NCBI RefSeq assembly: GCF_038050405.1
Contig: NZ_CP150901.1
Span: 3,038,001-3,102,000, forward strand
DNA from: Paraburkholderia sp. IMGN_8
GTDB taxonomy: Bacteria; Pseudomonadota; Gammaproteobacteria; Burkholderiales; Burkholderiaceae
Direction of reading: 5' to 3'
DNA length: 64,000 nucleotides
Notes under the pieces: model-generated
What the model was told of the DNA's origin: nothing
What the model saw: the letters and a program-made list of their open reading frames with translations, nothing else
The model's database searches: none
Translations under genes and position numbers: made by a program
Part shown: in pieces, positions 34,663-44,021 of the stretch
Layout of the letters: every line of letters starts with the position of its first letter
How positions within the stretch are numbered: the first letter of the stretch is position 1

Positions 34663-34918
34663 GACCTTGACGGCGTTGCCGACCGGCTAGTGTGTTATAC
34701 GCGATTATCGCGCGCGCCTTTGGCGGCTCAGATGGGTAGATGCCCTACAAAAGAGTAGGGAAAGAACGGGTATGCTGCGCTCTCGGATATGCAGCACCCA
34801 GGAATGCCAAATGTTTTGTTAGCGGGTCCAACCGGCCCTGAGTTCGTGGATCGGACTCAGCTCCGCGACAGCTTATCCTCGATCGCCGGCGCAGCGACAG
34901 CCAGGCAATCCCACACGC

Positions 34919-35614
34919 TCATAACGCTTTTAAGCCCGCCCGCAAGAACAGGAGCAGTTCGTCGAACTGGGTGATCAGTTCAAAACACAAAAGAAACGCC
35001 AACGTGTAACCTGGCCCGGGAGACCTGTTCATCCATTGCAGGATTGGCGCCGCATAACGCGCCCTGACGGCATCCCGGGTCGCTATATAGGTGATGGCTA
35101 TGCCGAGTGCCGCGCCCGCGAGTACATCGGTCGGATAGTGCAACCCTAGATAGACGCGCGGCAGGCATATGAAGACGGCCGTGTAAAGCAGCGCGAGCGC
35201 GCCGACACGGCGGCTGATGAGAAAAATGCCCGTCGCAATCGACATCCACAGCAGCGCATGGTCGCTCGGAAAGGAGCTCCATGTGCGTACTGCGGCTTCC
35301 TGCAAACCGACTGACGGAAAGTTCAAGTGCAGTTCGGCGTTATAGAGTGGCCGCACCCGAAACGGCAAGTAGTACGCAAGAACCCTTCCGCCGGCAAGCG
35401 ACAGAAGACCACTCACGATCGTTGCGACGATCATTTCACGCTCCCATTCAGTACGCTGACTGGGTCTGAACCACAACCAGCACAAGATGGGTATGAGTAT
35501 GAGGCCCTTGAACATAATCTGGCCCGCGACCACCCTGATTGCGTGATTCATCGCCGCCGAGTGAAGAGCGTGGTCCGTCAGGAAAACCTGGATCCATGTA
35601 TCGAAACTGTTCAT
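34919..35614 (-). CDS. PAP2-family membrane phosphatase
   Basis: 231 residues with six membrane helices; ATG after a very strong GGAGGTG site. The PAP2 motifs are present: C1 at YYLPFRVRPLYN (the usual lysine seven positions before RP is replaced), C2 SFPSDHALLW with the general-acid His, and C3 RVYLGLHYPTDVLAG with Arg-x5-His-x3-Asp, the nucleophile triad. Such enzymes dephosphorylate undecaprenyl pyrophosphate or phosphatidic acid at the membrane. It is a single gene. The altered C1 motif suggests a subgroup difference rather than inactivity, as the catalytic histidines and Asp remain. Confidence 0.88.
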   Translation of the reverse strand: MNSFDTWIQVFLTDHALHSAAMNHAIRVVAGQIMFKGLILIPILCWLWFRPSQRTEWEREMIVATIVSGLLSLAGGRVLAYYLPFRVRPLYNAELHLNFPSVGLQEAAVRTWSSFPSDHALLWMSIATGIFLISRRVGALALLYTAVFICLPRVYLGLHYPTDVLAGAALGIAITYIATRDAVRARYAAPILQWMNRSPGPGYTLAFLLCFELITQFDELLLFLRAGLKAL

Positions 35615-36033
35615 TTCAACACCTCCGTTTCGATGTGCAACAGTCAGTCCGCCGGGGAAACCGACTTGAATCGAACTGCTCGATGTGTGTCACGATCCAC
35701 TGGCGTGGATCGCCTACTTTGATGCATCGCCATCAGGCAATGTTTATGATTAGAACAACTACAAGTTCCATCGCGACTCTCGCGTCCTGAGTGACGAGAC
35801 GGAACGCAGAGACGCGACGCCGGGTTAGCCGTCGCCTGATTTCGATCAGATTTATACGAGCGCGCGATCTTGGCGCGGGCACACGCCAATCAGCGAGTAT
35901 GCAGACGCGTGCAACTCACAGTGCTCCGGGGGGCAGGAAATACTGGACAGCGCATGCGGCGTCGGAACGACTGGCCCGCCAATGGAAAAACTCAGCGCAG
36001 CACAGAAACCTGCCATACCGCCATGCAGGTCGA
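35615..36033. other. Gap without recognisable gene
   Basis: About 420 bp between PAP2 and the glycine-zipper lipoprotein. It must hold the PAP2 promoter on the minus strand. The short frames on both strands have no family features. Nothing else noticed. Confidence 0.4.
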
Positions 36034-36603
36034 TCAGGAACGGTCCAGCCGGTTACCGTCAATCCGCACGCGGTCGCCCGGACGGAGATCGCCGGGGTTG
36101 GACACGTCGAAGGAGCGCGACGATCCGTCATTGAGTTGAACAACGATTCGGTAAGCGCTCGCGTTCGAACTACCGTACTGCTGCGCGATCTGATTTCCGG
36201 CCACCGCGCCGCCAAGCGCGCCCACTACCGTCGCAACGTCGCGGCCATGTCCGCCGCCAAACTGATTGCCGACCACACCACCGACGACCGCGCCGACCAC
36301 GGTGCCCATTACGCTTCCCGGGCTCAGCGAATTGGCGGAGGCAAGAGGCTGAATTGCCGAAATGACGCCGTACTGAACGCCGTAACCGGAGTTCGCAGGC
36401 CCATAGGCGTTTGAACTATCGACTGGCTGCGAATAGGCGGGCTGCGCATAAGCCGGCTGGGAGTACACAGGTTGCGCGTAGGCTGGCTGCGCGGGATTCG
36501 AACCGTACTGCATGTTGGGTCCAGGAACCACGCACCCACTCAAAGGCAAAGCTGCGCACAGCGCGATGTAGAAGATGGGTTTGGCAAATTGAGTGTTGTA
36601 CAT
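36034..36603 (-). CDS. Glycine-zipper 2TM lipoprotein (SlyB/Rcp-like)
   Basis: 189 residues from the ATG at 36603 (MYNTQFAKPIFYIALC). Lipoprotein signal with lipobox LSGC (Cys near 24). A low-complexity linker follows with five or six QPAYAQP/QPVYSQP-type units. Residues about 100-140 form the glycine zipper: VMGTVVGAVVGGVVGNQFGG then VATVVGALGGAVAGNQIAQQ, two helices with GxxxG spacing that insert into a membrane. The C-terminal domain (YRIVVQLNDGSSRSFDVSNP, LRPGDRVRIDGNRL) matches the SlyB/PcpY OB-like end. It is an outer-membrane structural or stress lipoprotein. Confidence 0.9.
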   Translation of the reverse strand: MYNTQFAKPIFYIALCAALPLSGCVVPGPNMQYGSNPAQPAYAQPVYSQPAYAQPAYSQPVDSSNAYGPANSGYGVQYGVISAIQPLASANSLSPGSVMGTVVGAVVGGVVGNQFGGGHGRDVATVVGALGGAVAGNQIAQQYGSSNASAYRIVVQLNDGSSRSFDVSNPGDLRPGDRVRIDGNRLDRS

Positions 36604-37028
36604 GATGCTCTCGACGTCCTGACGCCGCATGTCAGCTGGCGAAGTTGAGGTTCGGCATGGAGTATAAGCAAGTGTTGCCGAATATTTTCACCGCGCCTCG
36701 TAACAGTGTGTAAATTGTTCCGCTGCGAGCGCTCAACGCAGTGGGCGCTGTGGCGGATGCTGCAGCCCGATACGTTGTGCAAGGACCAAGACCAGAAGCG
36801 AAGTCGCCTCGACAGCCGACCCATACGGTCGACTCACCTGATGATAAGGATTCCTTCTGTAATAAGGCAGGCCTGGGTGCGTGACGAATGGACGCCGGCT
36901 GCGTCGGCATGCTTTTGCAGTTGCTGGTAGTCCGGTTTCATCATGAACCACCCGCCTTTGAAACCGGCCGGCGTACGCGCGGTGGACGGACTTACGTCAT
37001 TCCTCGCGGCTGCATTCCGAAACGCAGC
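36604..37028. other. Gap without confidently assigned gene
   Basis: About 425 bp. A 35-codon minus-strand frame begins MKPDYQQLQKHADAAG near 36941 but shows no family resemblance, so I leave it uncalled. The rest lacks open frames with ribosome sites. Confidence 0.35.
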
Positions 37029-37310
37029 TTAGCACTCGCCCTTTTTCGCGTGCCCCGGCGGACAGTGATCGGGCCCATGCCCGTGATGGTGACGATGCTC
37101 TTCCCATTCGTCGCGATCCCAGTAGCGGCGACCGTCCCAGTAACGGTCGCCATGCCAACCCGGCGACACGACGACCACCGGCGCAGGTGCGACCACGACG
37201 GGCGGCGGTACGCCAATGTTGATGCCAACCCCTACGTCGACAGCATTCGCAAGTCCTGACGCTCCGATTCCGAAACCCGCGAACGCGGCGACAATAAAGA
37301 AACGTTTCAT
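37029..37310 (-). CDS. Small secreted His/Trp/Pro-rich protein
   Basis: 93 residues. Sec signal peptide (about 1-23, ending GLANA). The mature part has a valine/proline tract (NIGVPPPVVVAPAPVVVVSP), then WHGDRYWDGRRYWDRDEWEE and a histidine-rich tail (HRHHHGHGPDHCPPGHAKKG). Proteins with this layout are common in Burkholderiaceae and usually annotated as hypothetical. The His cluster and one or two cysteines could bind metal ions in the periplasm, but that is inference. Confidence 0.75.
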   Translation of the reverse strand: MKRFFIVAAFAGFGIGASGLANAVDVGVGINIGVPPPVVVAPAPVVVVSPGWHGDRYWDGRRYWDRDEWEEHRHHHGHGPDHCPPGHAKKGEC

Positions 37311-37478
37311 GTTATCCCCCTAGACAAAGCAGCAATACGCTGCATGCTGACCACGTTACGCGTAGCCGTCGTTTGTTGATCGAACTCAGTGTGGATCATT
37401 GCCACGCCTGCTTCAACGCGAACTTGTAACAAATACACCACCCCCGTGGGTTATGCCGGGCAATAGCGCCGTATCGAC

Positions 37479-38297
37479 CTAACCCAATGTCCGAATCGAA
37501 TTGCTGATCCCACGAGCGCAATCGATCACCGCCGGCGCCAGGCGTTGCTCCGCATCGGCAAGCGTCCAGCGGCTGGTCGGCGCGACCACATGCACCGAGG
37601 CTACCGGCCTTCTCTCGCCATCCAGCACCGGTGCGGCGATCGTCATGTCGCCGATGAACAGTTCCTCGCGATTCGACGTATAGCCATTGCGCCGCCCCTG
37701 CGCAAGCAGCGCCTCGATTTCTCCAATGTCCGTCACCGTGTACTGCGTATGCACCACGCGTTCACTTGCTTCGAGCAGCGCGCGCGCTTCGTCGTCGGCA
37801 AGCGCGCCGAGATAGGCACGGCCGGAAGCGGTGCAATACATGGGAATGCGGCTGCCGATGGGCATGTGGATCGGCACGAATTTCGTACAGACGAAGCGCG
37901 CGACATACAGCATCTCGACGCCGTCCGGTTCGGTGAGACTCGTGGTCTCGCCAGTCAGGTTCGTGAGTTCGGATAGAAACGGATTGGCGACGTCGATCAG
38001 GGTATCCGCGGCGACATAGTTAAAGCCGATCTGCATCACACGAGGCGTGAGTTGATAGCGCTTCGTGCGCGGATGCTTGCGCACATAACCCAGCTTTTCG
38101 AGCGTGTAGATCATCCGCTGCGCCGAGCTCTTCGTGATCGAAGTCGCCTCGGCCACTTCCGGCAGGCTCATCGTCCGGCGTTGCGCGCTGAAAGCGCGCA
38201 GTACGGCAATGCCCTTTTCCAGCGACTGGTTGAAAAGCGCGTCCGGCGCTTCCAGCGCTGCCGCCTCATTCGCGTGTTCCGCGCCTTTGCCGCTCAT
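37479..38297 (-). CDS. IclR-family transcriptional regulator
   Basis: 272 residues from the ATG at 38297 (MSGKGAEHANEAA); a longer in-frame start at 38357 would run into the operator region. Winged HTH: SLEKGIAVLRAFSAQRRTMS, LPEVAEATSITKSSAQRMIY, TLEKLGYVRKHPRTKRYQLT. Effector domain: FLSELTNLTGETTSLTEPDG, IPMYCTASGRAYLGALADDE and the C-terminal ISNSIRTLG. It resembles the subgroup of aromatic or amino-acid catabolic repressors/activators. It is divergent from the amino-acid ABC importer, and two identical inverted repeats lie in between, so it very likely controls that operon and itself. Confidence 0.93.
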   Translation of the reverse strand: MSGKGAEHANEAAALEAPDALFNQSLEKGIAVLRAFSAQRRTMSLPEVAEATSITKSSAQRMIYTLEKLGYVRKHPRTKRYQLTPRVMQIGFNYVAADTLIDVANPFLSELTNLTGETTSLTEPDGVEMLYVARFVCTKFVPIHMPIGSRIPMYCTASGRAYLGALADDEARALLEASERVVHTQYTVTDIGEIEALLAQGRRNGYTSNREELFIGDMTIAAPVLDGERRPVASVHVVAPTSRWTLADAEQRLAPAVIDCARGISNSIRTLG

Positions 38298-38322
38298 GGA
38301 AATACCCAATTGTGAATAGTTA

Positions 38323-38346
38323 TATTCGACACTAGCATATCGAATA
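38323..38346. promoter_or_regulatory. IclR operator candidate 1: TATTCGA-N10-TCGAATA
   Basis: Exact 7-bp inverted arms with a 10-bp spacer, 24 bp in all, 26 bp upstream of the IclR start. An identical design occurs 42 bp to the right. Centre-to-centre spacing of 42 bp equals four helical turns, as expected for two regulator dimers binding on one face to form a tetramer, the usual IclR mode. Confidence 0.82.
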
Positions 38347-38364
38347 TCGATACGCAAATAATGT

Positions 38365-38388
38365 TATTCGATATTTTTGACTCGAATA
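38365..38388. promoter_or_regulatory. IclR operator candidate 2: TATTCGA-N10-TCGAATA
   Basis: Second exact copy of the 24-bp dyad, same arms and same 10-bp spacer, 63 bp upstream of the binding-protein ATG. The region between and around the copies is very AT-rich (TATCGAATATCGATA; TATTTTTGA) and must contain both divergent promoters. Confidence 0.82.
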
Positions 38389-38450
38389 TGATTCCTGCAC
38401 GCTGTCTACCGATACCTCAACTGTTGTCTCTTACCGTCGCGGAGAGTCTC

Positions 38451-39215
38451 ATGATCCAGTTTGTCAAGCGTATTGCCGGCGCCGCCATTGCCGGATTGGT
38501 CATCGCAGCAACGCCGGCGCTGGCGCAAGCCGCGCCGTCGTATACGGTCGGCGCCACCGCCACCGGCGTGCCGTTCACCTTCCTCGACGTGAAGAGCAAT
38601 TCGATCCAGGGCCTGCTCGTCGATGCGATCACGGCCACCGGCAAGGCCGCCGGTTTCGACGTGAAGGTGGAACAGACAACCTTCGCCGCGCTTATCCCGT
38701 CGCTCACCACGAAGAAAATCGACGTGATCTCCGCCGCGATGCTGAAGACGCCGGCCCGTCAGCAGATCGTCGACTTCTCGGACACGGTCTATTCGTATGG
38801 CGAGGGGCTCATCGTGCGGGCCGACGACAAGAACACCTACACGTCGATGGACGATCTCAAGGGCGAAGTCGTCGGCGCGCAAGTGGGCACGGCGTTCGTC
38901 GACGCGCTGAACAAGAAAGGCATCTTCAAGGAAGTGCGCACCTACGACTCAGTCGCGGACATCATGCGAGACGTCGCACTCGGGCGCATCAAGGCGGGTT
39001 TCGGCGACCATCCGATCATCGCGTACCAGTTGCAGAAGAATCCGAATCCGCAGTTGCGTCTCGTCGATGGCTATCAGCCGTCCGTGAAAGGCCAATTGTG
39101 CTTCGTCGTGAGAAAGGGCGACAACGAGACGCTCGAGAAGCTGAACGCCGGCATCCGGAAGATCAAATCGGACGGCACGCTCACGCAGATCATCAAGAAA
39201 TGGCAGGTGGAATGA
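38451..39215 (+). CDS. Amino-acid ABC transporter substrate-binding protein
   Basis: 254 residues from the ATG at 38451 with GGAGAG upstream. Signal peptide about 1-27 ([18 protein letters not shown]). The family-3 solute-binding fold is plain: [100 protein letters not shown] and [20 protein letters not shown]. It captures a polar amino acid, opine or related amine for the permease and ATPase encoded next. The pocket has no obvious invariant Arg-Asp pair that would fix the ligand. Confidence 0.93.
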   Translation: MIQFVKRIAGAAIAGLVIAATPALAQAAPSYTVGATATGVPFTFLDVKSNSIQGLLVDAITATGKAAGFDVKVEQTTFAALIPSLTTKKIDVISAAMLKTPARQQIVDFSDTVYSYGEGLIVRADDKNTYTSMDDLKGEVVGAQVGTAFVDALNKKGIFKEVRTYDSVADIMRDVALGRIKAGFGDHPIIAYQLQKNPNPQLRLVDGYQPSVKGQLCFVVRKGDNETLEKLNAGIRKIKSDGTLTQIIKKWQVE

Positions 39216-39244
39216 CACGGTCACCTGTTTAAGGGGGACACGTC

Positions 39245-39901
39245 ATGTTCATCCAGAACGCGCTCGACTTTCTGCCGATCCTGCTCAAGGGCGCGGTTAT
39301 CACAGTCGAGATCACCTTCTGCTCCTTTCTTCTGAGCACGATCCTCGGCCTCGCGCTCGCGCTGATGCGCGTGTCGGAGAACAAGGTGCTCTCGCATGCC
39401 GCGGCCACCGTCATCAACGTGATCCGCGGCCTGCCGATCATCGTGCAGCTGTTCTACATCTACTTCGTGCTGCCCGATCTCGGCATTCAATTGAGCGCGT
39501 TTCAGGCGGGTTTCATCGGACTCGGCATCGCGTATTCGGCGTATCAGGCGGAGAACTTCCGCGCCGGGATCGAGGCGATCGATCACGGGCAGATCGAAGC
39601 CGCGCAATCCATCGGCATGCGCGGCGCGTTGATCATGCGCCGCGTGATCCTGCCGCAAGCATTTCGCATCGCGCTGCCGCCCTACGGCAACACGCTCGTG
39701 ATGATGCTGAAGGACTCGTCGCTCGCGTCGACGATCACCGTCGCGGAAATGACGCGTGCAGGTCAATTGATCGCGTCGTCGACCTTCCAGAACATGACGG
39801 TATTCACGCTCGTCGCCCTGCTCTATCTCGCGCTCAGCCTGCCGCTCGTCTATGGCTTGCGGCGTCTCGAACGACGCCTCGGTCTCAAGGGAAGACGATG
39901 A
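39245..39901 (+). CDS. Polar amino-acid ABC transporter permease
   Basis: 218 residues, about five membrane helices, HisM/GlnP type. Opening [20 protein letters not shown] is typical, and the EAA loop that docks on the ATPase is present: [20 protein letters not shown] then [19 protein letters not shown]. As only one permease gene is present it should act as a homodimer. Its stop overlaps the ATG of the ATPase gene (ATGA), 29 bp after the binding protein. Confidence 0.95.
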   Translation: MFIQNALDFLPILLKGAVITVEITFCSFLLSTILGLALALMRVSENKVLSHAAATVINVIRGLPIIVQLFYIYFVLPDLGIQLSAFQAGFIGLGIAYSAYQAENFRAGIEAIDHGQIEAAQSIGMRGALIMRRVILPQAFRIALPPYGNTLVMMLKDSSLASTITVAEMTRAGQLIASSTFQNMTVFTLVALLYLALSLPLVYGLRRLERRLGLKGRR

Positions 39902-40647
39902 TCGAAGTTCAATCCATTCACAAGCGCTTCCACGATCAGGAAGTGCTCAAGGGCGTGAGCCTCAGTGTCGACGCGGGCCAGGTGGTGTGTCTGATCGGGC
40001 CGTCGGGGTCCGGCAAGTCGACACTCCTGCGCTGCATCAACGGCCTCGAAACCTACGATGCGGGCACGATCACCGTCGAAGGCGAGCGCGTCGACGCGAA
40101 GTCGAAGCTGATTCACGAATTGCGCACGCAGGTCGGCATGGTGTTCCAGCGCTTCAATCTGTTTCCGCATCGCACGGCACTCGAAAACGTCTGCGAAGGA
40201 CCGCTCTACGTGAAGAAGGAATCGCGCGACGCGGCACGCGAAAAGGCGCGACACCTGCTGGACAAAGTCGGCCTCTCGCACCGGATCGATGCGTATCCGG
40301 CGGAGCTGTCGGGTGGCCAGCAACAGCGCGTCGCCATCGCGCGCGCGCTCGCCATGGAGCCGAAGGCGATTCTGTTCGACGAACCCACCTCGGCGCTCGA
40401 CCCGGAACTCGTCGGCGAGGTCCTGAGCGTGATGCGGCAATTGGCCGACGACGGCATGACGATGATCGTCGTCACGCACGAGATGGGTTTCGCCCGCGAA
40501 GTCGCGGATCGCGTGTGCTTCCTCTACGACGGCACGATCTGCGAACAAGGCCCTGCCGCCGACCTGCTCGAGCGCCCCGATCACCCGCGCACGCGAGATT
40601 TTCTGCGCCGCATGCTTGCCCCTGCCAACGCAGCCGCGTCGAACTGA
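39898..40647 (+). CDS. Polar amino-acid ABC transporter ATP-binding protein
   Basis: 249 residues, GlnQ/HisP type. Walker [20 protein letters not shown]-loop [20 protein letters not shown], signature [20 protein letters not shown], Walker [21 protein letters not shown] and H-loop [20 protein letters not shown] are all intact. It hydrolyses ATP to drive the importer. Translation is coupled with the permease through a 4-bp overlap. Confidence 0.96.
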   Translation: MIEVQSIHKRFHDQEVLKGVSLSVDAGQVVCLIGPSGSGKSTLLRCINGLETYDAGTITVEGERVDAKSKLIHELRTQVGMVFQRFNLFPHRTALENVCEGPLYVKKESRDAAREKARHLLDKVGLSHRIDAYPAELSGGQQQRVAIARALAMEPKAILFDEPTSALDPELVGEVLSVMRQLADDGMTMIVVTHEMGFAREVADRVCFLYDGTICEQGPAADLLERPDHPRTRDFLRRMLAPANAAASN

Positions 40648-40655
40648 ACAGCACG

Positions 40656-41948
40656 ATGAAAATAGTCGAAGCCAGCAAGCCGTTGCCGCCCTCGCTCTGG
40701 GCCGCGACCGCCGAACCCGCCGTGGAGACGCCGCCGCTTGGGGCGTCGAAGTGTGTCGATGTCGCGATCGTCGGCGCGGGTTATACGGGCCTATCCACCG
40801 CGCTGCATCTCAGCGAACTCGGGATCGATGTCTGCGTCATCGACGCGAACGAGCCCGGCTGGGGTGCATCGGGCCGCAACGGCGGACAGGTGATCCCCGG
40901 CCTGAAATACGATCCCGCCGAACTCGTTCGGCGCTTCGGTCCGCGTGACGGTGAGACGCTCCTGGACATGGCTGGCGGCGCCGCCGGCACGGTGTTCGGT
41001 CTGATCGAGCGCCACGGCATTGCGTGCGATGCCACACGCGCCGGCTGGATCCAGCCCACCCATTCGACAAAGCTGCTGGACACGCTGCATGCGCGGGCAC
41101 GCCAGTGGGAATCGCGGGGCGCGCATGTCGAATTGCTCGACCGCGCGCAAATCACGCAGCGGCTCGGCACGGAGGCATTCGTCGGCGGATGGGTGGACCG
41201 GCGGGCGGGCAGCGTGCAGCCGCTCAGTTACGCCCGCGGTCTCGCACGCGCAGCGATTGCGCGCGGCGTGTCGATCCATCGCGGCACGTGCGCGCGCAAG
41301 CTTGAACAAAGCGCGAACGGATGGCGCATCCACACCGCAAACGGGCCGGTCATCGACGCGCGGCAGGTACTCGTCGCGACCAATGGCTACAGCGATTCGC
41401 TCTGGCCCGGCCTCGCGCAGTCGATGATCGCGGCGAACAGTTTTATCGTTGCGACCCGGCCTCTCCCCGCCGATATCAGCGCGAGCATTCTGCCGGGTGG
41501 CGAAGTGGCGTCCGATTCGCGGCGTCTCTTGCTGTACTTCCGGCGAGACGCCGAAGGCCGTCTGCTGATCGGTGGTCGCGGCCCGTTTCGCGAACCGCGC
41601 GGCACGTCGGACTGGGCGCACCTCGAACGCGCGGCGCAACTTCTCTACCCGCAATTGAAAGAGGTCGAATACGAGTATCGATGGGCGGGGCGCATCAGCA
41701 TCACGCGCGATTTTCTGCCCCATGTGCATCTTCCGGCGCCGGGACTGACGATTGCACTCGGCTACAACGGCCGCGGCATTGCCATGGCGACGACGCTCGG
41801 CAAACATCTCGCCGCGCACCTGGCGGGCACGGCGCGGGGATTGCCGCTGCCGCCGACCTCCATCAAGCCGATTCCGCTTCACGCGCTGCAGCGCTTTTAC
41901 ATCAGCGCAGGCGTAGCGTGGTACGGACTGCTCGACGCACTCTCCTGA
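40656..41948 (+). CDS. FAD-dependent amine/amino-acid oxidoreductase (PuuB/DadA-like)
   Basis: 430 residues from the ATG at 40656, 9 bp after the ATPase gene. The dinucleotide-binding motif VDVAIVGAGYTGLSTALHLS and the PuuB-type ASGRNGGQVIPGLKYDP segment are present, followed by DAO-fold text (YARGLARAAIARGVSIHRGT, VLVATNGYSDSLWPGLAQSM, WAGRISITRDFLPHVHLPAP, GYNGRGIAMATTLGKHLAAH). It should oxidise the amine or N-alkyl bond of the imported compound, giving an aldehyde or 2-oxo acid. Gamma-glutamylputrescine oxidase is the closest named type I recognise, and a PuuR-like gene follows, but other amines or opines fit equally. Confidence 0.9.
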   Translation: MKIVEASKPLPPSLWAATAEPAVETPPLGASKCVDVAIVGAGYTGLSTALHLSELGIDVCVIDANEPGWGASGRNGGQVIPGLKYDPAELVRRFGPRDGETLLDMAGGAAGTVFGLIERHGIACDATRAGWIQPTHSTKLLDTLHARARQWESRGAHVELLDRAQITQRLGTEAFVGGWVDRRAGSVQPLSYARGLARAAIARGVSIHRGTCARKLEQSANGWRIHTANGPVIDARQVLVATNGYSDSLWPGLAQSMIAANSFIVATRPLPADISASILPGGEVASDSRRLLLYFRRDAEGRLLIGGRGPFREPRGTSDWAHLERAAQLLYPQLKEVEYEYRWAGRISITRDFLPHVHLPAPGLTIALGYNGRGIAMATTLGKHLAAHLAGTARGLPLPPTSIKPIPLHALQRFYISAGVAWYGLLDALS

Positions 41949-41968
41949 AACAGATCGCGCGAAGCGGC

Positions 41969-42616
41969 TTATATAGCGCCGCGCGGCCGGTTATCGTCCG
42001 CATCCACACAGCACACCAATACTTCGGCATCCTCTTTACTCAGGCTCAAATACACATGCCCAAGCGAGCTGTCGAAGTAGAGACTGTCGCCAGGCATCAG
42101 CTTGAACGCTTTGCCATTCTCAAAGCGCAGCTCCAGTTTTCCACTCAGGAGAAAAACGAATTCCTCGCCTGAATGCCGGATGAATTCCGGAAAATCGGAT
42201 ACCGCGCGTGCGCGGATGTGAGCGCGCATAGGCACCATCCGCTTGCCGGTCAGATTGTTCGCCAGCATGCCGTACTCGTAGTTCGGCGTGTCATAGATCG
42301 CCTGCTTGCCGGATGCCGTGAACGTTGGCTTCAGCGGCCCTGCAGCCGCTTTCCTGCTCCGGCCGAAAATCGCGTCGAAGTCCAGCTCCAGTGAATGCGC
42401 AAGCGCCGCGAACTTGTCGTAGGTCAGCGCGATATCGCCGCGCTCCGCTTTCGATATGGTCGACACAGCAATGCCCGAGCGCTCCGACAATTCCGTAAGC
42501 GTCAGCCCGCGCTTCTTGCGCGCCTGGCGAATGTGCGCGCCGACTGTTTTGTGATCGAGCGCCGGCGGCGCGGCCTGTACGCCCGCCGCCACTTCCGCTA
42601 CCGCTGCTTTTGCCAT
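41969..42616 (-). CDS. XRE-cupin transcriptional regulator (PuuR-like)
   Basis: 215 residues from the ATG at 42616 (MAKAAVAEVAAGVQ). N-terminal XRE HTH: IRQARKKRGLTLTELSERSG, IAVSTISKAERGDIALTYDK. The C-terminal cupin_2 barrel is complete (HSGEEFVFLLSGKLELRFEN, LMPGDSLYFDSSLGHVYLSL) and should sense a small ligand. PuuR and relatives that control polyamine or amine breakdown have this layout. It is convergent with the FAD oxidase and divergent from the MHS transporter; the perfect dyad at 42649-42675 in the divergent promoter is its probable operator. Confidence 0.92.
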   Translation of the reverse strand: MAKAAVAEVAAGVQAAPPALDHKTVGAHIRQARKKRGLTLTELSERSGIAVSTISKAERGDIALTYDKFAALAHSLELDFDAIFGRSRKAAAGPLKPTFTASGKQAIYDTPNYEYGMLANNLTGKRMVPMRAHIRARAVSDFPEFIRHSGEEFVFLLSGKLELRFENGKAFKLMPGDSLYFDSSLGHVYLSLSKEDAEVLVCCVDADDNRPRGAI

Positions 42617-42648
42617 CGCGCCTGCTTCCAAAGTTCGATTTTTGTCGG

Positions 42649-42675
42649 ATACGAGAATTTTATTTTTTCTCGTAT
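42649..42675. promoter_or_regulatory. Perfect inverted repeat ATACGAGAA-N9-TTCTCGTAT
   Basis: Nine-bp exact arms with a 9-bp AT-rich spacer in the 103-bp divergent promoter between the XRE-cupin regulator and the MHS transporter. It lies 33 bp upstream of the regulator start and 45 bp upstream of the transporter start, the natural place for an autoregulated operator. Confidence 0.78.
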
Positions 42676-42719
42676 ATGATAATTTACATCGATCCCACCC
42701 TTTTCGACGGGGGCATATT

Positions 42720-44006
42720 GTGTCTACGCTCGTACTCGGCAAGTCCGGTCTGACGAAGAAGTACGTCATCGCGGCCACGACCATCGGCACGGCCCTCGAA
42801 TTCTACGACTTCACTATCTACAGCTTCTTTGCGATTCAGATTGGACAGTTGTTCTTTCCGGGCGCATCGCCGGTGAATCAATTCCTGCTGTCCATCGGCG
42901 TATTCGGCGTGGGGTTCGTCGTGAGACCGCTCGGGGGAATCGTGATCGGCGCCTACGCGGATCGCGTCGGACGCAAGAAGGCGATGGTGCTCACCATCAT
43001 GCTGATGGCGCTCAGTTGCGCGATGATCGCCTGCGCGCCGACTTATGCCGTCGCCGGCCTTGCGGCACCGTTCATCGTTTTGACCGCGCGGCTGATCCAG
43101 GGATTCGCGGCAGGCGGCGAGTTCGGTCCAGGCACCACGCTACTGATCGAATACGCGTCGAACCACACGCGCGCCTTTTTCGCCAGTTGGAACTTTGCGG
43201 CCACCGCCGCGGGTCTCGCACTCGGCGCGGCCGTCGCGACGCTCGTCAACGTGTCGCTGCCCAAAGAGGCCGTGCTCGAATGGGGCTGGCGCATTCCATT
43301 CCTGCTCGGCATTGTCGCTGCGCCCGCCGGCATGCTGATTCGCAAGCGGCTCGAGGAAACACTCGTCAGTCATGCCACCGATGCAACGCGGCCACAAGGC
43401 GCGCTGAAAGCGGCGCTGACCACTCACCTCAAGCTGACGATTCTCGGCACGTTCGCCGAACTGGGCGGTTCCGTCTCGGTGTACATCGTCGCGTTTTTCC
43501 TGCCGAGCCATGCGGTCCGCGCACTGCATTTATCGCCCACCACGGCCGTGACTTCGGGTATTGTCAGTTCACTCGCGTTATTCGTCGCGGCGCCTCTCGC
43601 GGGCATCCTTGCCGACCGGTTCAGCCGAAAGCGCGTGCTGGTCACGTCGCGGGTAGCGATGCTGCTGCTCGTCTATCCGGCGTTCACGTTCCTCGGCACG
43701 CATCCGTCGGCTATGTCATTGTGCGTTGTTTCCGGCGTACTTGCGGCGCTCGTGGCTGGACAGATCGTACCGGTGCTCGTGATGATCCCCGAACTGTTCC
43801 CCAAGCACGTTCGCGCGACGGGAATCGCGTTGACTTATGTGGTCAGCGCATCGTTTTTCGGCGGCTTCTCGCCGTTTATCGCAAGCTGGCTGGTCGCGCA
43901 GACGGGCAATCCGCTGGCCCCAGCGTGGTATGTCGCCGCCGCCTGCCTCGTGTCGCTTGTCCCGGTGATCTGGCTCAAGGACCGCACGGGCGAAGCGCTC
44001 GGCTAA
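42720..44006 (+). CDS. MFS transporter, MHS family
   Basis: 428 residues from a GTG at 42720 preceded by ACGGGGG; an upstream ATG at 42642 lies within the operator and is less likely. Twelve helices with MHS signatures: GTALEFYDFTIYSFFAIQIG, GAYADRVGRKKAMVLTIMLM, RLIQGFAAGGEFGPGTTLLI and LADRFSRKRVLVTSRVAMLL. Probably a proton symporter for an organic acid or zwitterion. It starts the rightward amidase-dehydrogenase operon, 15 bp before the amidase gene. Confidence 0.92.
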   Translation: MSTLVLGKSGLTKKYVIAATTIGTALEFYDFTIYSFFAIQIGQLFFPGASPVNQFLLSIGVFGVGFVVRPLGGIVIGAYADRVGRKKAMVLTIMLMALSCAMIACAPTYAVAGLAAPFIVLTARLIQGFAAGGEFGPGTTLLIEYASNHTRAFFASWNFAATAAGLALGAAVATLVNVSLPKEAVLEWGWRIPFLLGIVAAPAGMLIRKRLEETLVSHATDATRPQGALKAALTTHLKLTILGTFAELGGSVSVYIVAFFLPSHAVRALHLSPTTAVTSGIVSSLALFVAAPLAGILADRFSRKRVLVTSRVAMLLLVYPAFTFLGTHPSAMSLCVVSGVLAALVAGQIVPVLVMIPELFPKHVRATGIALTYVVSASFFGGFSPFIASWLVAQTGNPLAPAWYVAAACLVSLVPVIWLKDRTGEALG

Positions 44007-44021
44007 CACGGAGATGATGCA

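Noticed and set aside
36730..36945. Short minus-strand frame beginning MKPDYQQLQKHADAAG
   Set aside because: Only 35 codons, no family match and uncertain start; not enough to call a gene.
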